Shown in pieces: positions 20,930 through 29,604 of a stretch of DNA of 64,000 bases. The position numbers and the translations under genes are program-made. Position 1 is the first letter of the stretch, and each line of letters opens with the position of its first letter. Source of the DNA: Azospirillum rugosum (GTDB lineage: Bacteria > Pseudomonadota > Alphaproteobacteria > Azospirillales > Azospirillaceae); NCBI RefSeq assembly GCF_017876155.1, contig NZ_JAGINP010000005.1, forward strand, positions 62,001 to 126,000, written 5' to 3'. The notes beneath the pieces are model-generated. The model was not told where the DNA came from, did not search any database, and was given only the letters and a program-made list of their open reading frames with translations.

Positions 20930-22363
20930 ATGAGCGCGCTCGCCACAACCGACGACCTGTTCTTCAACCGCGCCGGCCTGGACCGGTCCCGCGTCGAAGG
21001 GATCGTCGCGGAAGCCCTCCGCGGGTCCGACGACGGGGAGCTGTACCTGGAGTATTCGCAGAGCGAGTCGCTGGGCTGGGATGACGGCAAGCTGAAGTCG
21101 GCCAGCTTCGACACGACCCAGGGCTTCGGCCTGCGCGCCATCGCGGGCGAGGCGGCAGGCTACGCCCACGCCTCCAACCTGTCGGAGGACGCCATCCGCC
21201 GCGCCGCCGCGACCGTGCGCGCCGTGCAGGCCGGCCACGCCGGGACGGTGGCGGAGCCGCCGGGCGGCACCAACCGCGCGCTCTACATCCCCGACAACCC
21301 GCTGCCCATCGTGCCCTTCGAGGCGAAGGTGAAGCTGCTGGCGGAGATCGACGCCTACGCCCGCGCCAAGGACCCGCGCGTGCGGCAGGTTTCCTGCTCC
21401 ATCAGCGGCGAGTGGCAGGCGGTGCAGATCATCCGCGCCGACGGCGTGCGCGTCGCCGACCTGCGCCCGCTGGTGCGCCTGAATGTCTCCGTCGTGGTGG
21501 CCGAAGGCGACCGCATGGAGACCGGCGGCCACGGCGGCGGCGGCCGCGTCACCTACGAGCACTACATGCAGCCGGAGACTTGGCGCGCCTTCGTCGACGA
21601 GGCGTTGCGCACGGCCCTGGTGAACCTCTCCTCCATCCCCGCCCCGGCCGGCGAGATGACCGTGGTGCTCGGCAACGGCTGGCCCGGCATCCTGCTGCAC
21701 GAGGCCATCGGCCACGGGCTGGAGGGTGATTTCAACCGCAAGAAGACCTCGGCCTTCGCCGGCCTGATGGGCCAGCGCATCGCCGCCCCTGGCGTGACCA
21801 TCGTGGACGACGGCACCATCGAGAACAGCCGCGGCTCCATCACCGTGGACGACGAGGGCACGCCCGGCCAGTGCACCACGCTGATCGAGGACGGCGTCCT
21901 GGTCGGCTTCATGCAGGACCGCCTGAACGCCCGCCTGATGGGCGTGCGCCCGACCGGCAACGGCCGGCGCCAGAGCTTCGCCTATCACCCCATGCCGCGC
22001 ATGACCAACACCGTGATGCGCCCCGGCCCCCATTCGCCGGAGGAGATCATCAAGTCGGTCAAGAAGGGCCTCTACGCCAAGAACTTCGGCGGCGGCCAGG
22101 TGGACATCACCAACGGCAAGTTCGTCTTCTCCGCCAACGAGGCCTACCTGATCGAGGACGGCAAGCTCGGCCCCGCGGTGAAGGGCGCCACCCTGATCGG
22201 CAACGGCCCGGACAGCCTGACCCGCGTGTCGATGATCGGCAACGACACGAAGCTCGACCCCGGCGTCGGCACCTGCGGCAAGGAGGGCCAGGGCGTCCCC
22301 GTCGGCGTCGGCCAGCCGACGCTGCGGCTCGACGGGCTGACCGTGGGCGGCACGGCGGCCTGA
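20930..22363 (+). CDS. tldD: Metalloprotease TldD
   Basis: Subunit of the TldD/TldE zinc protease, which acts on unfolded peptides such as peptide-modified natural products and antitoxins. 477 residues. The family zinc motif HExxxH is His257-Glu258-x3-His262 in LLHEAIGHGLEGDFN, and the third ligand region LIGNGPDSL..., ending in GTCGKEGQGVPVGVGQPTLRLDGLTVGG, is intact. No tldE homologue is adjacent, which is common. It is divergent from the DUF3422 gene with 174 bases between the starts. Confidence 0.96.
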   Translation: MSALATTDDLFFNRAGLDRSRVEGIVAEALRGSDDGELYLEYSQSESLGWDDGKLKSASFDTTQGFGLRAIAGEAAGYAHASNLSEDAIRRAAATVRAVQAGHAGTVAEPPGGTNRALYIPDNPLPIVPFEAKVKLLAEIDAYARAKDPRVRQVSCSISGEWQAVQIIRADGVRVADLRPLVRLNVSVVVAEGDRMETGGHGGGGRVTYEHYMQPETWRAFVDEALRTALVNLSSIPAPAGEMTVVLGNGWPGILLHEAIGHGLEGDFNRKKTSAFAGLMGQRIAAPGVTIVDDGTIENSRGSITVDDEGTPGQCTTLIEDGVLVGFMQDRLNARLMGVRPTGNGRRQSFAYHPMPRMTNTVMRPGPHSPEEIIKSVKKGLYAKNFGGGQVDITNGKFVFSANEAYLIEDGKLGPAVKGATLIGNGPDSLTRVSMIGNDTKLDPGVGTCGKEGQGVPVGVGQPTLRLDGLTVGGTAA

Positions 22364-22383
22364 TCGCAAGAAAAAACATTGGA

Positions 22384-22451
22384 ACCACAGAGGCACAGAG
22401 ACACGGAGTTGGGCGTTGATCCAATCTCCGTGTCTTGCGTGCCTCTGTGGT
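22384..22451. repeat. Palindrome of the CCACAGAGGCACAGAG type
   Basis: ACCACAGAGGCACAGAGACA... at 22384-22408 is mirrored by CTCCGTGTCTTGCGTGCCTCTGTGGT at 22426-22451 with one bulged position and a 17-base loop. It lies between tldD and the GcvR-like gene, 25 bases before the latter's start, so it falls in the 5' leader. A-rich bases (AAGAAAAAACATTGG) precede it. This sequence type is a known dispersed palindrome in many unrelated bacteria. Confidence 0.75.
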
Positions 22452-22475
22452 GAGGAAACTCCAGGGAGCTTAGTG

Positions 22476-23000
22476 ATGGCGACGCTCGCGCTCGTATCGA
22501 CCTTCTGCCCGGACCGGGTCGGGCTGGTGTCCGCCGTCACCGGGCATCTGTTCGCGCTGGGTGCCAACCTGCGCGACGCGACCTTCGCCGTGATGGGCTC
22601 CGGCGCCGAGTTCTCGGCGGTGTGCGAACTGCCGGCGGGCGTCACGGTCGACGAGGTGCAGGACGGGCTGGCGAGCCTGCCGGAGTTGGCCGGCGCGCAG
22701 ATCAAGGTCACGCGATTCGACTTCGATCCGGTACCCGGCCCGCTGGCGCGCATCACCCATCGCGTCGAAGTGTCCGGCGGCGACCAGCCCGGCCTGATCG
22801 CCCGTCTGTCGGAGATCTTCACGCAGTTCGAGGCGAACATCGTCCGACTGGACGCGCAGACGCTGCCGGAGCGTGAGGGCGGGCGCTACACCATCCGCTT
22901 CGCCGTCTCCATTCCGCCGGAACGCTCCGCCACCTGCCTGTCCGCGGTGACCAACACCGCCGAGACCATGGGCCTGACCTGCGAGGCCGAAGAGGTCTGA
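22476..23000 (+). CDS. ACT-domain protein, GcvR-like regulator
   Basis: A 174-residue cytoplasmic protein made of two tandem ACT domains (about 1-85 and 90-174), the arrangement of the glycine-cleavage-system regulator GcvR. Seen: ALVSTFCPDRVGLVSAVTGHLFALGANLRDA in the first domain and VSGGDQPGLIARLSEIFTQFEANIVRLDAQTLP in the second, each with the Gly-rich ligand turn. ATG at 22476 has GGGAG about ten bases upstream; the longer frame from 22416 runs into the palindrome. The partner regulator is not nearby, so the amino-acid signal and target are inferred only. Confidence 0.88.
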   Translation: MATLALVSTFCPDRVGLVSAVTGHLFALGANLRDATFAVMGSGAEFSAVCELPAGVTVDEVQDGLASLPELAGAQIKVTRFDFDPVPGPLARITHRVEVSGGDQPGLIARLSEIFTQFEANIVRLDAQTLPEREGGRYTIRFAVSIPPERSATCLSAVTNTAETMGLTCEAEEV

Positions 23001-23017
23001 GCGCAGTCACCAGTGAA

Positions 23018-23060
23018 ACAAAGGCCGGTTGGGTCCGCTGGACTCGGCCGGCCTTTTTGT
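23018..23060 (+). terminator. Rho-independent terminator of the GcvR-like gene
   Basis: AAAGGCCGG at 23020-23028 pairs with CCGGCCTTT at 23048-23056, followed by TTGTTT, 17 bases after the stop codon. It is a clear stem with a U-rich tail. Confidence 0.85.
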
Positions 23061-23203
23061 TTGGCGGCTTTTTGTTTGGCAAAACAAAGACTTTCGTTCG
23101 ATCCCCTGCGCCTTTTTTTGCCTCCATTCTTCACCCAATCCCATCCCCTTCCTCCCGTGTAAGGAGAAGGCAATATGACCATGGATAGGGGAAGGATCGC
23201 GCG

Positions 23204-24634
23204 ATGGCTACGCCGACCGCATACGAGCAATATATGCTGGAGCTGATCAACCGGGCGCGCGCCAACCCTGCGGCGGAGGCGGCGCGCCAGGGGATCGACC
23301 TGAACCAGGGGCTGACGGCCGGCACCATCTCCACCGCCGCCAAGGCGGCCCTGGCCTGGGATCCGGCGCTGATCGACGCGGCCCGCGCCCATTCGCAGTG
23401 GATGCTCGACACCGACACCTTCAGCCACACCGGGATCAACGGCAGCTCGCCGGGCGCCCGCATGACCGACGCCGGCTACGGCTTCTCCGGCAGTTGGACG
23501 TGGGGCGAGAACATCGCCATCCGGTGGGGATCGGGCACATCCATCAACGCCTCCACAGTCGAGGCGATGGAGAGCGGCCTGTTCAAGTCGGCCGGGCACC
23601 GCACCAACATCCTGAACGACAGCTTCCGCGAAATCGGCGTCGGCCTGAAGACCGGCGAATACCAGGGCTCCACCGGCATGACCGGCACGCAGGACTTCGC
23701 CAAGACGGCCGGAAATCCCTTCCTGACCGGCGTCACCTTCGACGACAAGGACGGCGACAACTTCTACGATCCGGGCGAAGGCATCGGCGGCGTGACGATC
23801 AAGGCCGTGTCCGCGACCGGCACCACCTACCAGACCACCAGCTGGGACGCCGGCGGCTACCAGATGGACCTGCCGACGGGCACCTACACCGTCTCCTTCT
23901 CCGGGGCCGGGCTGCCCAGCACGATCACCAAGACGGCCACCATCGGCACCAGCAACGTGAAGCTGGACGTGAACCAGGACGTCGCCGCCCCGACCAGCAC
24001 GCTGCCGCCGCCGATGGAGCTTCCCGCCACCACGGCTGCGACGATCGTCGTCAACGCGTCGGGCACGGCCGCCGGCGGGGTGAACGCGCATTTCAACCTG
24101 CTGATGGACGGCAAGAAGATCGGCGAGGGCGTCGCGGGCACCACGGCCAAGGACTTCACCTTCAACGCCACGGTCCTGCCGGACACCGCGCACCGGGTGC
24201 AGATCCAGTACGACAACGACGCCCTGATCAACGGCCAGGACCGGACGCTGTTCGTCAACAAGGTGACCATCAACGGCCACGCCGTGTCTCCCACCGACAG
24301 CATCGTCACCTACGACAAGGGTGCCTTGGACGGGAAGGACGTGGTGAAGGGGCAGCCTGGGATGTGGTGGAACGGCGCGCTGGTCGTCACCGCCGACAAG
24401 TCCTTCTTCCCCGGCAGCGCCGTGAAGGGCGTCTACGCCTCCGCCGAGCATCCGGAGCCGACCGGGGACGTCGATGTCTGGGGCCATGTGGCCACGGCGC
24501 AGGGCCACGCCACCCCCACCCTGCCCGACGCCGCCACGCAGCACCTGCCCTTCGGCGACCATGACCTCGCGTGGCTGCCGGACCACCTGCCCTACGGCTA
24601 TCAGCCGGACCTGGACCACACGCACGCCGGCTGA
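23204..24634 (+). CDS. CAP-domain protein with carbohydrate-binding module, leaderless
   Basis: A 476-residue multidomain protein. Residues 1-170 are a CAP/SCP domain (YEQYMLELINRARANPAAEAARQG, DTFSHTG, GENIA, SAGHRTNILNDSFREIGVG). Residues about 175-265 are a Cna-B/SdrD-like beta domain opened by the calcium-type DDKDGDNFYDPGEG. Residues about 283-410 resemble a calcium-dependent xylan-binding module (QIQYDNDALINGQDRTLFVNKVTINGH). The tail 421-476 (DVDVWGHVATAQ... LDHTHAG) matches the end of the GH5 enzyme at 8301-9665. No N-terminal signal peptide is present, so C-terminal-signal secretion is inferred. Probably acts outside the cell on or near polysaccharide. Confidence 0.85.
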   Translation: MATPTAYEQYMLELINRARANPAAEAARQGIDLNQGLTAGTISTAAKAALAWDPALIDAARAHSQWMLDTDTFSHTGINGSSPGARMTDAGYGFSGSWTWGENIAIRWGSGTSINASTVEAMESGLFKSAGHRTNILNDSFREIGVGLKTGEYQGSTGMTGTQDFAKTAGNPFLTGVTFDDKDGDNFYDPGEGIGGVTIKAVSATGTTYQTTSWDAGGYQMDLPTGTYTVSFSGAGLPSTITKTATIGTSNVKLDVNQDVAAPTSTLPPPMELPATTAATIVVNASGTAAGGVNAHFNLLMDGKKIGEGVAGTTAKDFTFNATVLPDTAHRVQIQYDNDALINGQDRTLFVNKVTINGHAVSPTDSIVTYDKGALDGKDVVKGQPGMWWNGALVVTADKSFFPGSAVKGVYASAEHPEPTGDVDVWGHVATAQGHATPTLPDAATQHLPFGDHDLAWLPDHLPYGYQPDLDHTHAG

Positions 24635-24708
24635 ACCGATTCCGGTTGCATTCATACGTGTGACAATGCCATGGATCGGGAGTTTCTTCCGATAATCACC
24701 ACCGTGGC

Positions 24709-26778
24709 GTGAACCATACCGCGATCGCACTGACCCTCCTCCTCTCCGCGGCGACCGCGCGGGCGGAGGGGCTCGTGCCGACGCTGTCGGATTGGGGAAC
24801 GGTGGGGCTGCTGCAAACCCCCACCGCCCGCCTGCTGCCGGACGGCACGGTCACCGGCGGCTATTCGGCCCTGGGCGACCTGCACCGGCACCTGACCGTC
24901 GGTGCCCAGCCGCTGCCCGGGCTGGAGGTTGCCCTGCGCGAGACGCTGTACCCGAACCCCTACGGGATCAGCGAGCCGGGCGTCGACGCGAAGCTCCGCC
25001 TGCTGCGGGAGGGGGAGTGGTGGCCCGCCCTGGCGGTCGGTGGGCGGGACGTGACCGGCGCCGGCTTCGACCTGCCCGGCAAGGGCCGCTTCGCCGGGGA
25101 GTATCTGGTGGCCTCCCGCCGTTGGTGGGACGTGGACGTCAGCGTCGGGCTCGGCTGGGGCGCGCTGGGCGACTACGGGCATTTCAAGAATCCATTGCGC
25201 TTCCTGGGCGGCAAGTTCCGGCGCGACCGGGACCCCACCCAGCCCGCCTCGCGCGGGCCACAGGCTTGGTTCACCGGAAACCGCACCGCCCTGTTCGGCG
25301 GGCTGGAGTGGCACACGCCGGTCGAGGGGCTGAGCGTCAAGCTGGAATACAGCGGCGACAGCTTCCGCGCGCAACAGCAGGAGGATCCCGCCTTCCGGCC
25401 GGGCCTGCCGGTCAACGCCGGCCTCGCCTATCGCCCTTTCCAATGGCTGGAACTCGGCGCGGGGTTCGAGCAGGGCAAGCGCGCCATGCTCCGTCTCTCC
25501 GCCCGCCTCGACCCGCGGGAGGACGGCGGGCCTTCGTCCCGCCCACCCCCGCCGGTGGCGCATCGGCCGGCCGGCGGAACCCCCATGGCCGCGGACGACA
25601 TCGTGGCGTTGGCGCGCCTCGCCGGGCTTCCGGCGCGCACGGCCCTGGTGACGGACGGTGAGGCGGTGCTGTGGCTCGACCCGGCCGGTGCCGGCACGGC
25701 TCCCCTGGCGCGGGAGGTCGGGCGCGCCGCCCGCATTCTGGCCGACAGCACGCCGGCGGAGGTGGAGCGGCTGACCGTCGTGACCGGGACCATGGGTCTG
25801 GAGGGCGCCGCCGTCACCCTGCTGCGCCGCGACGTGGAGCGCGCCGCCGACGGGCGCGGCAGCGCCGAGGAGATCTGGCGCACCACACGTGTTTCCGACG
25901 CCGCCGGGCCGCCTCCCGACTGGCCGTCCCGCTGGTCGCTCACCCTGCACCCGACGCTGGAGACAAGCCTGTTCGAGCAGGGCGTGCCCTTCGTCCAGCG
26001 CAGTTTCACCGACCTCCGGCTGACGGGGGAACCCGCCCGCGGGATTGTCCTCGGCGGCGGGCTGCGGTTCGCCGTCTCAGACAACCTCACCGCGCTCGAC
26101 ACCAACGCGTTGCCGGTCGGGCGGCCGGTGCGCAGCGACCTTCCCCTCTACGCCCTGCCGCGGATCGAGCTGGAGCGCCTGTACGGCGCCTGGGTCGCAA
26201 GCCCGGCCGATGGCTGGACCACGCGGCTGTCGGCCGGGCACTTCGAGGAGATGTTCGGCGGCTTCGGTGGCGAGGCGCTGTACCGGCCGTTCGAGGCGCG
26301 CTGGGCGGCCGGGCTGGACCTGAACCGGGTGTGGAAGCGGCCGGCGGGCGATCCGCTGCGCATCGACGCGGAGAGCGGCCGCACGACCGGGCAGGCCAGC
26401 CTCTATCTGGAGGCGCCGGGCGCCGCGACCACCGGCATCCTGCGGGCCGGCCGCTACCTCGGCGGCGACTGGGGTGGGACGGTGGAGCTTCTGCGCGTGT
26501 TCGACGGGGGCTTGCGCCTGTCCGCGCACCTGACCTGGACCACGGGGCCCGACAACGCGCAAAGCCGCCTCGGCGGGCGGCTGGAGCAGGGTCTGTCGCT
26601 GGTGGTGCCGTTCGGTCCGTCCGGCCTGGTGCCGGTCGGCGGCGCCGCGGAAGTGGCCGTGCGCACGCTCGGCCGGGACGCGGGACAGCGGCTTCGGCAG
26701 CCGCTTCCCCTTTATGAGGCCACGGTGCCGGCGGGCTTTGGCCGCCTCGCCGGCACCTGGTCACGCCTTATGGAGTAG
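24709..26778 (+). CDS. YjbH-like outer-membrane exopolysaccharide protein (DUF940)
   Basis: A 689-residue exported protein: signal peptide (MNHTAIALTLLLSAATARAEG), then the YjbH-family opening PTLSDWGTVGLLQTPTARLLPDGTVTGGYS and many amphipathic beta strands alternating with tight turns, as in an outer-membrane barrel. In Enterobacteria, YjbH is encoded with capsule/EPS genes of the yjbEFGH type; here it stands alone, so a role in EPS export is by family only. The start is GTG at 24709, the only start that includes the whole signal peptide. It ends 17 bases before a convergent gene. Confidence 0.82.
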   Translation: MNHTAIALTLLLSAATARAEGLVPTLSDWGTVGLLQTPTARLLPDGTVTGGYSALGDLHRHLTVGAQPLPGLEVALRETLYPNPYGISEPGVDAKLRLLREGEWWPALAVGGRDVTGAGFDLPGKGRFAGEYLVASRRWWDVDVSVGLGWGALGDYGHFKNPLRFLGGKFRRDRDPTQPASRGPQAWFTGNRTALFGGLEWHTPVEGLSVKLEYSGDSFRAQQQEDPAFRPGLPVNAGLAYRPFQWLELGAGFEQGKRAMLRLSARLDPREDGGPSSRPPPPVAHRPAGGTPMAADDIVALARLAGLPARTALVTDGEAVLWLDPAGAGTAPLAREVGRAARILADSTPAEVERLTVVTGTMGLEGAAVTLLRRDVERAADGRGSAEEIWRTTRVSDAAGPPPDWPSRWSLTLHPTLETSLFEQGVPFVQRSFTDLRLTGEPARGIVLGGGLRFAVSDNLTALDTNALPVGRPVRSDLPLYALPRIELERLYGAWVASPADGWTTRLSAGHFEEMFGGFGGEALYRPFEARWAAGLDLNRVWKRPAGDPLRIDAESGRTTGQASLYLEAPGAATTGILRAGRYLGGDWGGTVELLRVFDGGLRLSAHLTWTTGPDNAQSRLGGRLEQGLSLVVPFGPSGLVPVGGAAEVAVRTLGRDAGQRLRQPLPLYEATVPAGFGRLAGTWSRLME

Positions 26779-26795
26779 TGACCGAACCCTCAGGA

Positions 26796-27716
26796 TCAGC
26801 GGACCGAGGCGATGGTGCCCGTCCGCGGGTCGAGTTCCACCGTGCTCCAGCGGCCGTTCTGGTCCTGGGCCTCGGCGACGTAGTTCTGGCCCTGCTTGCG
26901 GAAGTCACGGACCGAGGTGAAGCCGGCCGCGCTGAAGTAGTTCAGCAGGGAGGTCTGCATCAGCTCGGTGCGGTTCTGCCCGCGGCCGGCCCGGCCCTGG
27001 ACGTTCGGGTCGACGTTCATCAGCACCTGGCGGTTGCCCTGCGTGTCGCCGGTGGTGCCCATGCTGCCGGTCGAGCCCATCGTGCCCGTCGAGCCCATCG
27101 TGCCCGTCGAGCCCGTCGAGCCCGCCGAGCCCATCGTGCTGCCGGCAGTCCCGGTCGTGCCCATGGTGCCGGCCGGGCCGACCACGCCGGTGTTGGACAT
27201 GGCGCGCCGGTTGGTCTCGGTGCCGTAGGTGTTGCCGTAGGCGGGCGAGCGGTCATTGGGGCCCAGGTCGCCGGGCACCGCGTCCGACAAGGCGCGCCGG
27301 TTGGATTCCGTGCCGTAGGTGTTCCCATAGGCGGGCGCGCGATCGTACTGCTCCATGGTGCCGGTGCCGGCGGACCCGGTCACGGCGCGCTGACCGCTCG
27401 GGTTGGCCGGCGTGCCATAGGTGTTGCCGTAGGGCGGCAGGCGGTCGTTGGGGCCCATGCTGGTGCCGGCGGCCCCATAGGACGGGCTGTTCCAGGACTG
27501 CGCGCCCGTCGGGCGGTTGGTTTCCCACGGATCGGGCTGCTCGCCCGGCAGGCTGCGGACCTGCGGGCTGGTGGTCGGCAGGCCGGACGGGCTGCTGCGC
27601 TCGTAGCCCGACTCCGACGCGTTGTTCTGGTAGGTGTTGCCGGTGGTCTGGGCCATGGCCGCCGGCGACGCCGCCAGGGTTGCGGCGATCACGGCAAGAG
27701 AAAGCTTCGTGTTCAT
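26796..27716 (-). CDS. Secreted low-complexity repeat protein with PepSY-like C-terminus
   Basis: A 306-residue protein: signal peptide (MNTKLSLAVIAATLAASPAAMA), then a disordered Gly/Ser/Thr/Asn-rich region. Three imperfect repeats of the form GPNDR-PAYGNTYGTE-NRRA lie at about residues 85-185, followed by a run of short TMGSTG-type repeats (about 190-230). Residues about 250-306 (SLLNYFSAAGFTSVRDFRKQGQNYVAEAQDQNG...) resemble a PepSY-type domain, a fold often linked to peptidase inhibition or envelope regulation. The function is unknown. The DNA repeats make this gene prone to length variation. Confidence 0.75.
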   Translation of the reverse strand: MNTKLSLAVIAATLAASPAAMAQTTGNTYQNNASESGYERSSPSGLPTTSPQVRSLPGEQPDPWETNRPTGAQSWNSPSYGAAGTSMGPNDRLPPYGNTYGTPANPSGQRAVTGSAGTGTMEQYDRAPAYGNTYGTESNRRALSDAVPGDLGPNDRSPAYGNTYGTETNRRAMSNTGVVGPAGTMGTTGTAGSTMGSAGSTGSTGTMGSTGTMGSTGSMGTTGDTQGNRQVLMNVDPNVQGRAGRGQNRTELMQTSLLNYFSAAGFTSVRDFRKQGQNYVAEAQDQNGRWSTVELDPRTGTIASVR

Positions 27717-28059
27717 GGCATTCCTCTCCTCGCGAAGGGGCGCCGCCCGAACACAGCCGCAGCGACGCCCTGTGCCCGCACCTTCGTGGCGCAGGCTCTC
27801 AGCCCCGACAACAGCGCACGCGGCCTTCTTGTTGCGCTCAAGCCACGCGGAAGGCGTCAAGTGACCACTTGCGGCTATGGACTATCCGTTTGGGATCGGA
27901 CCTACCCAAGAAAAGTCCTTTGCCGGGCGGAGCCTTGGGAACCTTCGTCCTGCCGTAGTGTTCTGAACAGTACAAAACGCTCTTCACAGAGTTGCCCGTT
28001 CAACAGACTGCGCGTCGGACGAGCTGTGAACCGCTTCGGGCCGAGCGAGGGAGGGTAGG
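27717..28059. other. Divergent intergenic region between repeat protein and DUF1328 genes
   Basis: 343 bases with no convincing gene. It contains the leader of the minus-strand secreted repeat protein and, toward the right, a possible general-stress promoter at 27938-27962 and the Shine-Dalgarno GAGGG of the DUF1328 gene at 28051. Confidence 0.5.
27938..27962 (+). promoter_or_regulatory. Possible EcfG-type (general stress) promoter
   Basis: GGAAC at 27938-27942 and GTT at 27960-27962 are separated by 17 bases, matching the alphaproteobacterial EcfG pattern GGAAC-N16-17-(C)GTT. It lies about 95 bases upstream of the DUF1328 gene. The pattern is short and could be chance. Confidence 0.35.
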
Positions 28060-28224
28060 ATGCTCTATTGGGCACTGGTTTTCTTCGTCATTGCGCTGGT
28101 TGCCGGCGCGCTCGGTTTTGGTGGGATTGCGTCGGCCTCGTCCGGCATTGCGCAAATCCTGTTCTTCCTGTTTCTCGTCTTGTTTGCCGCGAGCTTGATT
28201 CTGGGCCTGGTCAGGCGCCGCTAG
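28060..28224 (+). CDS. DUF1328 small membrane protein (YtjA-like)
   Basis: A 54-residue protein, [20 protein letters not shown]..., with two membrane helices ([21 protein letters not shown] and [22 protein letters not shown]) and a basic C-terminus (VRRR), the exact layout of the DUF1328/YtjA family. A good Shine-Dalgarno (GAGGGTAGG) precedes the ATG. Family members are often stress-induced, which fits the EcfG-like promoter pattern upstream. A strong terminator follows at 28349-28380. Confidence 0.9.
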   Translation: MLYWALVFFVIALVAGALGFGGIASASSGIAQILFFLFLVLFAASLILGLVRRR

Positions 28225-28348
28225 ACCCGGCACCCCGCCTTTGCGAAGGAGGGGTGACTTCCCCCGCGTGGCGCCCGCGGTCGTCCTTCGTCTCTGTGGA
28301 CCGGCCGCGTGAGTACCCCAAAGCCTCTCGATGTTAGCCTCGCACCTG

Positions 28349-28380
28349 CCGGCAACGCTCTCCCGAGCGTTGCCGGTTTT
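28349..28380 (+). terminator. Rho-independent terminator
   Basis: CCGGCAACGCTC (28349-28360) and GAGCGTTGCCGG (28365-28376) form a perfect 12-bp stem with a TCCC loop, followed by TTTTTATT. It is oriented for plus-strand transcription from the DUF1328 gene, and lies 64 bases before the convergent sigma factor gene. Confidence 0.9.
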
Positions 28381-28443
28381 TATTGTGCGTGGATCGGGAG
28401 AATGGGGGCCAGGCGGGATCAGTCTCCCGGATCAGTCCCCGGA

Positions 28444-29133
28444 TCAGTCGTCGTCGTCCGACCCGGGCGTGCGGCCTTCCATCAGCTGGCGCAGGGCGCG
28501 CCGCCCGCGCGACAGGCGGGACTTCACGGTGCCGATCGAGATTCCCAGGATGTCCGCGGCCTCGCCGTAGGAGATCCCCTCCAGGCCGATCAGCAGCACC
28601 ACCTCGCGCTGTTCGGTCGGCAGCATGCCCAGCGCACGCTTCAGGTCGCGCAGCTCCAGCCGGACGAACTGGCCGCCGTGCGCCGCGCCGATGGCGGCCT
28701 GCCCTTCCCCGTCGATGTCCACCACCGCCTGCCGGCGGCGGATGCCGTTGATGTGCAGGTTTCGCAGAATCGTGAAAAGCCACGCCCGGAGATTGCTGCC
28801 CGGCCGCCACAGGTGCAGGCGGGACAGCGCGCGTTCCAGGCATTCCTGGACAAGATCGTCCGCAAGCGTCGCGTCGCGCACCATGGCGCGCGCAAAACGG
28901 CGCAGGCGCGGAATCTCGGCCTCGATCTGGGCAATGATCGCGGGATCGGGCGGTGCCGACGGTGCGCCGGAACCTTCCGCGTCAACCTCCGCACCCTCCT
29001 CGACCTCGGCCGCCACATCCAACTCGTCGTCATCGGCTCTGGCCCCGGCAATCACCGGGCTGAGCGCGACGGGATCGAGCGACGCGGGGGCGCACGCCGG
29101 ACGGCGCAAGGAACTCGCGACGTGGTTCGCCAT
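28444..29133 (-). CDS. ECF-family RNA polymerase sigma factor
   Basis: A 229-residue sigma-70-family (ECF) factor. Residues 1-65 are a non-conserved acidic extension (EVEEGAEVDAEGSG...). Region 2 spans about 70-135 (RRFARAMVRDATLADDLVQECLERALSR, WRPGSNLRAWLFTILRNLHIN) and region 4 about 165-220 (LGMLPTEQREVVLLIGLEGISYGEAADILGISIGTVKSRLSRGRRALRQLM). No anti-sigma factor gene adjoins it, so the activating signal is unknown and I do not assign it to the EcfG group. The acidic C-terminus (GSDDDD) is unusual. Confidence 0.9.
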   Translation of the reverse strand: MANHVASSLRRPACAPASLDPVALSPVIAGARADDDELDVAAEVEEGAEVDAEGSGAPSAPPDPAIIAQIEAEIPRLRRFARAMVRDATLADDLVQECLERALSRLHLWRPGSNLRAWLFTILRNLHINGIRRRQAVVDIDGEGQAAIGAAHGGQFVRLELRDLKRALGMLPTEQREVVLLIGLEGISYGEAADILGISIGTVKSRLSRGRRALRQLMEGRTPGSDDDD

Positions 29134-29604
29134 CGGTGGAACACTGCCTCCCTAAATACCAAAAGCCTCAAGCGCCTCAGAAACGCGGGAAGGATCGATC
29201 CGGTCCCTGATTTGCGCCAAATGCGCCAGGATCATCACCGGATTCCCCAAAGACATTCGCTGGCCCTTCAGTACGTAATGGCCGGGCGGATGGGCTGCCA
29301 GTTGGGAAAAAGGCTAGGTTCTCACACAATTTGGCGAGATTACCTCGGACATGCTAGGCACCGCCCGTTCGCGCCAGGAACCTTTATTGGCGAGGAACGT
29401 ATTGATCCCGCACATTCGGGAGGCTTCATGACTTGGCCCAAAAGGAAAAGACCGGCTGGAGTACTCCAACCGGTCTCGAATCTCTTTTGCGGGAGTGCAT
29501 GGCGGAAGGCCTGCGATGAACCGTGTTATTCACCCCTCCCTGAGGCCGCAGCAAGCGGTTCTTCTTTGTCCTTTCGTAGGCGTCTCCGTCCCTCAGCAGA
29601 TGTT
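29134..29604. other. Intergenic region upstream of the sigma factor
   Basis: About 470 bases with no credible coding sequence. It contains the sigma-factor leader (minus strand) and a minus-strand terminator hairpin at 29441-29475. The plus-strand frame of the lytic transglycosylase stays open through it, but the translated residues do not resemble protein. Confidence 0.5.
29441..29475 (-). terminator. Minus-strand terminator with no obvious gene upstream
   Basis: On the minus strand, AGACCGGTTGGAGT/ACTCCAGCCGGTCT is a 14-bp stem (one mismatch) followed by TTTCCTTTTGG, a good rho-independent terminator. No protein gene lies upstream on that strand, which hints at a small RNA transcribed leftwards from about 29650. 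Confidence 0.6.
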
